DNA from: Oscillospiraceae bacterium | Lineage (GTDB): Bacteria; Bacillota; Clostridia; Oscillospirales; Oscillospiraceae | Length of the DNA: 7,276 nucleotides | Direction: 5' to 3' | Assembly: GCA_029067025.1 (NCBI GenBank) | Contig: JAIEFH010000175.1 | Span: 1 to 7,276 of the forward strand | Shown: positions 5,485 to 7,276 of the stretch, one piece after another | How the letters are laid out: every line of letters starts with the position of its first letter | Numbering within the stretch: position 1 is the first letter of the stretch | The notes under the pieces: model-generated | What the model was told of the DNA's origin: nothing | The model's database searches: none | The model's input: the letters and a program-made list of their open reading frames with translations, nothing else | Made by a program: the position numbers and the translations under genes

Positions 5485-5502
5485 ATAGAATCAATATTCA
5501 TT
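5485..5502 (-). promoter_or_regulatory. ARG-box-like sequence upstream of the ABC operon
   Basis: Minus strand AATGAATATTGATTCTAT. It agrees with the Bacillus-type ARG box (CATGAATAAAAATTCAAT, quoted from memory) at 13 of 18 positions and has the GAAT-N4-ATTC symmetry. A second AATATTCAT copy (plus strand 5520-5528) lies 27 bases away from the one at 5493-5501. The site is about 60-80 bases upstream of the -35. AT-richness alone could produce such a match. Confidence 0.25.
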
Positions 5503-5543
5503 TTTATGCACAATTTGCGAATATTCATGCAGACCGGATGGCT

Positions 5544-6452
5544 TCAGCCCTCCCGGGCGGTGTACTTGGTGAGCAGGAGATCGGGATAGTAGGACAGCTT
5601 GGCCCGGCGCAGGCCCTCCAGGCCCATGTCGTCCTCCCGGTTGAACCACTTTACCTGGGGGTGGCGCGCCCGGATGAGCCGTGCCAGCTCCCGGTTGATG
5701 GCGGGATAGGCCCCCTGGATGTCGCCAAAGGATTTCTCAAAGTTCACGTCGAAGCACTCTGGGGTGATGAAGCCCCCCAGGGAGAAGGCCACCGGGCTGC
5801 CGTCGGCCCGGATCAGCGCCCCCTCCAGCCCCAGCTTGTCCATGTGGTACAGCGCCTCGATGACGGCCACCGTCTCCTCTGAGATGGCCTCGATGTCCTC
5901 CCCCGCCTCCTCCTGGCGGAGCGCCGCCCACTGGCGCTCCAGCTCCACGCACTCGGGGACGTTAGCGGGGGTGATGTCCTCCAGCAGCCAGTCGGGGAAC
6001 TGCTCATCGAAGCGGTGGATGTGGTTGCGCTTGGCGTGGAGCTTCTTGCCCGGCAGGTCGGCCAGGCGGTTGATGTCATAGATGTAGTCGAAGCCGTCCC
6101 GATCCTCCTCGAAGCTGAAACGGCCCGGGCAGGCGGCTTCCAATGCGGCCTTCTGCTCCCCGGTGACGCACACCAGTACCAGGGGTTTACCTTGGGCGGC
6201 GGCGTCCGCGGCCAGAGCCTCCACCGCCGGGGCCAGCGGCCCGCTCCCGGCGGGATACAGGTAACACAGCCCCAGCTTGCCCTGGATCCGCACCAGCAGG
6301 CGCTCCCCTGCCCGGGCGATCTTCTGGGGCCAGGCCCGGCTCCACAGGTAGATGTTGGTGAAATTGTACTCGCAGCCCAGGCTGCCCTCCGCGTTCAGCA
6401 GGGGCTCGACCCATTGGCGGTCCTCAAACTGGGGGCTTTCAAAGGTGACCAT
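5544..6452 (-). CDS. DUF2156 (phosphatidylglycerol lysyltransferase C-domain-like) protein, function unknown
   Basis: A soluble protein of 302 residues with no signal peptide or membrane segment. It is recognisable by family features: an early aromatic segment CEYNFTNIYLWSRAW, the basic KKLHAKRNHIHRF stretch in the middle, and the near-C-terminal NREDDMGLEGLRRAKLSYYP. DUF2156 has a duplicated GNAT-like fold related to the aminoacyl-transferring domain of lysyl-phosphatidylglycerol synthase. This copy lacks that enzyme's membrane domain, so lipid modification cannot be assumed; transfer of an acyl or aminoacyl group to another acceptor is possible. The start is placed at ATG 6452, with AAGGA 9 bases upstream. 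An in-frame ATG at 6482 directly abuts a good -10 hexamer and would lie upstream of the transcript's own start. The gene is single, with its own promoter, between RNase Y and the amino-acid transporter. Confidence 0.82.
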   Translation of the reverse strand: MVTFESPQFEDRQWVEPLLNAEGSLGCEYNFTNIYLWSRAWPQKIARAGERLLVRIQGKLGLCYLYPAGSGPLAPAVEALAADAAAQGKPLVLVCVTGEQKAALEAACPGRFSFEEDRDGFDYIYDINRLADLPGKKLHAKRNHIHRFDEQFPDWLLEDITPANVPECVELERQWAALRQEEAGEDIEAISEETVAVIEALYHMDKLGLEGALIRADGSPVAFSLGGFITPECFDVNFEKSFGDIQGAYPAINRELARLIRARHPQVKWFNREDDMGLEGLRRAKLSYYPDLLLTKYTAREG

Positions 6453-6482
6453 CCATACCATTCCTTTTCTTGGTGTTCGCAT

Positions 6483-6511
6483 ATCATATCACATTTATAG
6501 GAAAGGCGCAA
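6483..6511 (-). promoter_or_regulatory. Promoter of the DUF2156 gene (extended -10)
   Basis: Minus strand -35 TTGCGC (6511-6506), a 17-base spacer, -10 TATGAT (6488-6483) preceded by TGA, an extended -10. Transcription should begin near 6476, about 24 bases before the ATG at 6452. The -35 starts only 4 bases after the T tract of the preceding terminator. Confidence 0.65.
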
Positions 6512-6515
6512 CGGG

Positions 6516-6550
6516 AAAAACGCGCCGCCGCGGGATTTCCACGGCGGCGC
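6516..6550 (-). terminator. Intrinsic terminator after the RNase Y gene
   Basis: A 9-bp GC stem (GCGCCGCCG 6522-6530 with 6542-6550) closing an 11-base loop in which two or three further pairs can form. On the minus strand the stem is followed by G and then TTTTT (6520-6516). It begins 7 bases after the RNase Y stop codon. Confidence 0.85.
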
Positions 6551-6557
6551 ATTTGAT

Positions 6558-7276
6558 TTACTTGGCATATTCTATCGCTTTGGTTTCGCGAATGAGGTTC
6601 ACCTTGATCTGGCCGGGGTACTCCAGCTCGTCCTCGATCTTCTTGGCGATCTCCCGGGCCAGCAGCACCATGCGGTCCTCGGATACCTCCTCGGGCCGGA
6701 CCATGATGCGCACCTCCCGGCCCGCCTGAATGGCGAAGGCCTTGTCCACCCCGGGGAAGGAAGAGGTCAGCTCCTCCAGCTTCTCCAGCCGCTTGATGTA
6801 GTACTCCACATTCTCCTTGCGGGCGCCAGGGCGGGCGGCGGAAATGGCGTCGGCGGCCTGGACGAGGCAGGCGACGATGGTGCGGGCCTCCACGTCGCCG
6901 TGGTGGGCCTCGATGGCGTGGATGACGTTCTCGCTCTCCCGGTACTTCCGGGCCAGCTCCACGCCGATCTGGACGTGGGAGCCCTCTACCTCATGGTCAA
7001 TGGACTTGCCCAGGTCATGGAGCAGACCCGCCCGCTTGGCCTCGGCCACGTTGACGCCGATCTCGGCGGCAAGCAGCCCGGCCAGCTGGGACACCTCGAT
7101 GGAGTGGTTGAGCACGTTCTGGCCGTAGCTGGTGCGGTAATGCTGGCGGCCCAGCAGTTTGACCAGCTCCGGGTTGAGGCCGTGGACGTTGGTCTCAAAC
7201 ACGGCGCGCTCGCCCTCGGCGCGGATGGTGGCGTCCACCTCCCGCTTGGCCTTCTCCACCATCTCCTCGATGCGGG
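6558..7276 (-). CDS. rny: Ribonuclease Y, C-terminal part, truncated by window edge
   Basis: The membrane-anchored endoribonuclease that starts mRNA decay in many Firmicutes. About 238 C-terminal residues are visible and the frame is open to the right edge, where RIEEMVEKAKREVD continues upstream of any internal start. RNase Y is usually about 520 residues: N-terminal membrane helix, coiled coil, KH domain, HD domain, C-terminal domain. Only the region after the KH domain is present. The HD phosphohydrolase metal site is intact: NHSIEV (first His), GLLHDLGKSIDHEVEGSH (His-Asp pair), IEAHHGDVEA and QAADAISAARPGAR (distal Asp). The family C-terminal end GQIKVNLIRETKAIEYAK is complete and stops with TAA, just before the terminator at 6516-6550. 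Confidence 0.96.
   Translation of the reverse strand, partial: RIEEMVEKAKREVDATIRAEGERAVFETNVHGLNPELVKLLGRQHYRTSYGQNVLNHSIEVSQLAGLLAAEIGVNVAEAKRAGLLHDLGKSIDHEVEGSHVQIGVELARKYRESENVIHAIEAHHGDVEARTIVACLVQAADAISAARPGARKENVEYYIKRLEKLEELTSSFPGVDKAFAIQAGREVRIMVRPEEVSEDRMVLLAREIAKKIEDELEYPGQIKVNLIRETKAIEYAK

Noticed and set aside
1..7276. Mobile elements, CRISPR arrays, tRNA or rRNA genes, phage or defence genes
   Set aside because: No transposase or integrase motifs, no regularly spaced repeats and no RNA-gene signatures were seen on either strand.

Overview
The window reads as a chromosomal segment from a GC-rich member of the Firmicutes, most likely a Clostridia/Oscillospiraceae-type gut anaerobe. 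The reasons are the gene families (RNase Y, a PepV/Sapep-type M20 dipeptidase, a lipoprotein-anchored amino-acid ABC transporter, a stand-alone DUF2156 protein), strong AGGAGG-type Shine-Dalgarno sites, and GC-rich coding DNA separated by AT-rich intergenic strips. This taxonomic call is inference from gene content; no rRNA or other marker is present.

Layout, left to right. (1) 1-1295, plus strand: the C-terminal part of a PepV-like dipeptidase, cut by the left edge. (2) 1305-1340: a perfect 16-bp hairpin that can terminate both converging transcripts. (3) 1364-2719, minus: a UraA-type nucleobase (uracil) permease. (4) 2720-3040: an unusually dense control region. Read on the minus strand it holds two hairpins, a 14-codon remnant of an ABC-ATPase 3' end, an extended -10 promoter, a strong ribosome binding site, a 23-codon leader ORF ending in a U-rich stretch, and an intrinsic terminator beginning at the leader stop codon. 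(5) 5351-3041, minus: a three-gene polar amino-acid ABC operon in the order binding lipoprotein, permease, ATPase, with a terminator-like hairpin after the first gene and a 14-nt overlap between the last two. (6) 5352-5543: an AT-rich promoter region with two inverted repeats and an ARG-box-like sequence. (7) 5544-6452, minus: a DUF2156 (GNAT-fold) protein of unknown role with its own promoter. (8) 6558-7276, minus: the C-terminal HD-domain part of RNase Y, cut by the right edge.

The most interesting element is the leader of the uracil permease gene. Its parts match, in order, what is known of UTP-sensing transcription attenuation at enterobacterial pyrBI and pyrE: translated leader, possible pause hairpin, U-rich tract, then a terminator that a closely following ribosome would mask. 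I found no PyrR-binding-loop motif, which would be the usual Firmicute solution. The mechanism is inference; the parts are visible. Second, the 3' end of the ABC ATPase gene is duplicated just downstream as a short remnant between two hairpins.

The genes do not form one pathway. They are transport and turnover functions: dipeptide hydrolysis, amino-acid uptake, nucleobase uptake and mRNA decay. No mobile element, CRISPR array, tRNA or rRNA was seen. All structures, promoters and repeats were found by eye, without folding or database searches.
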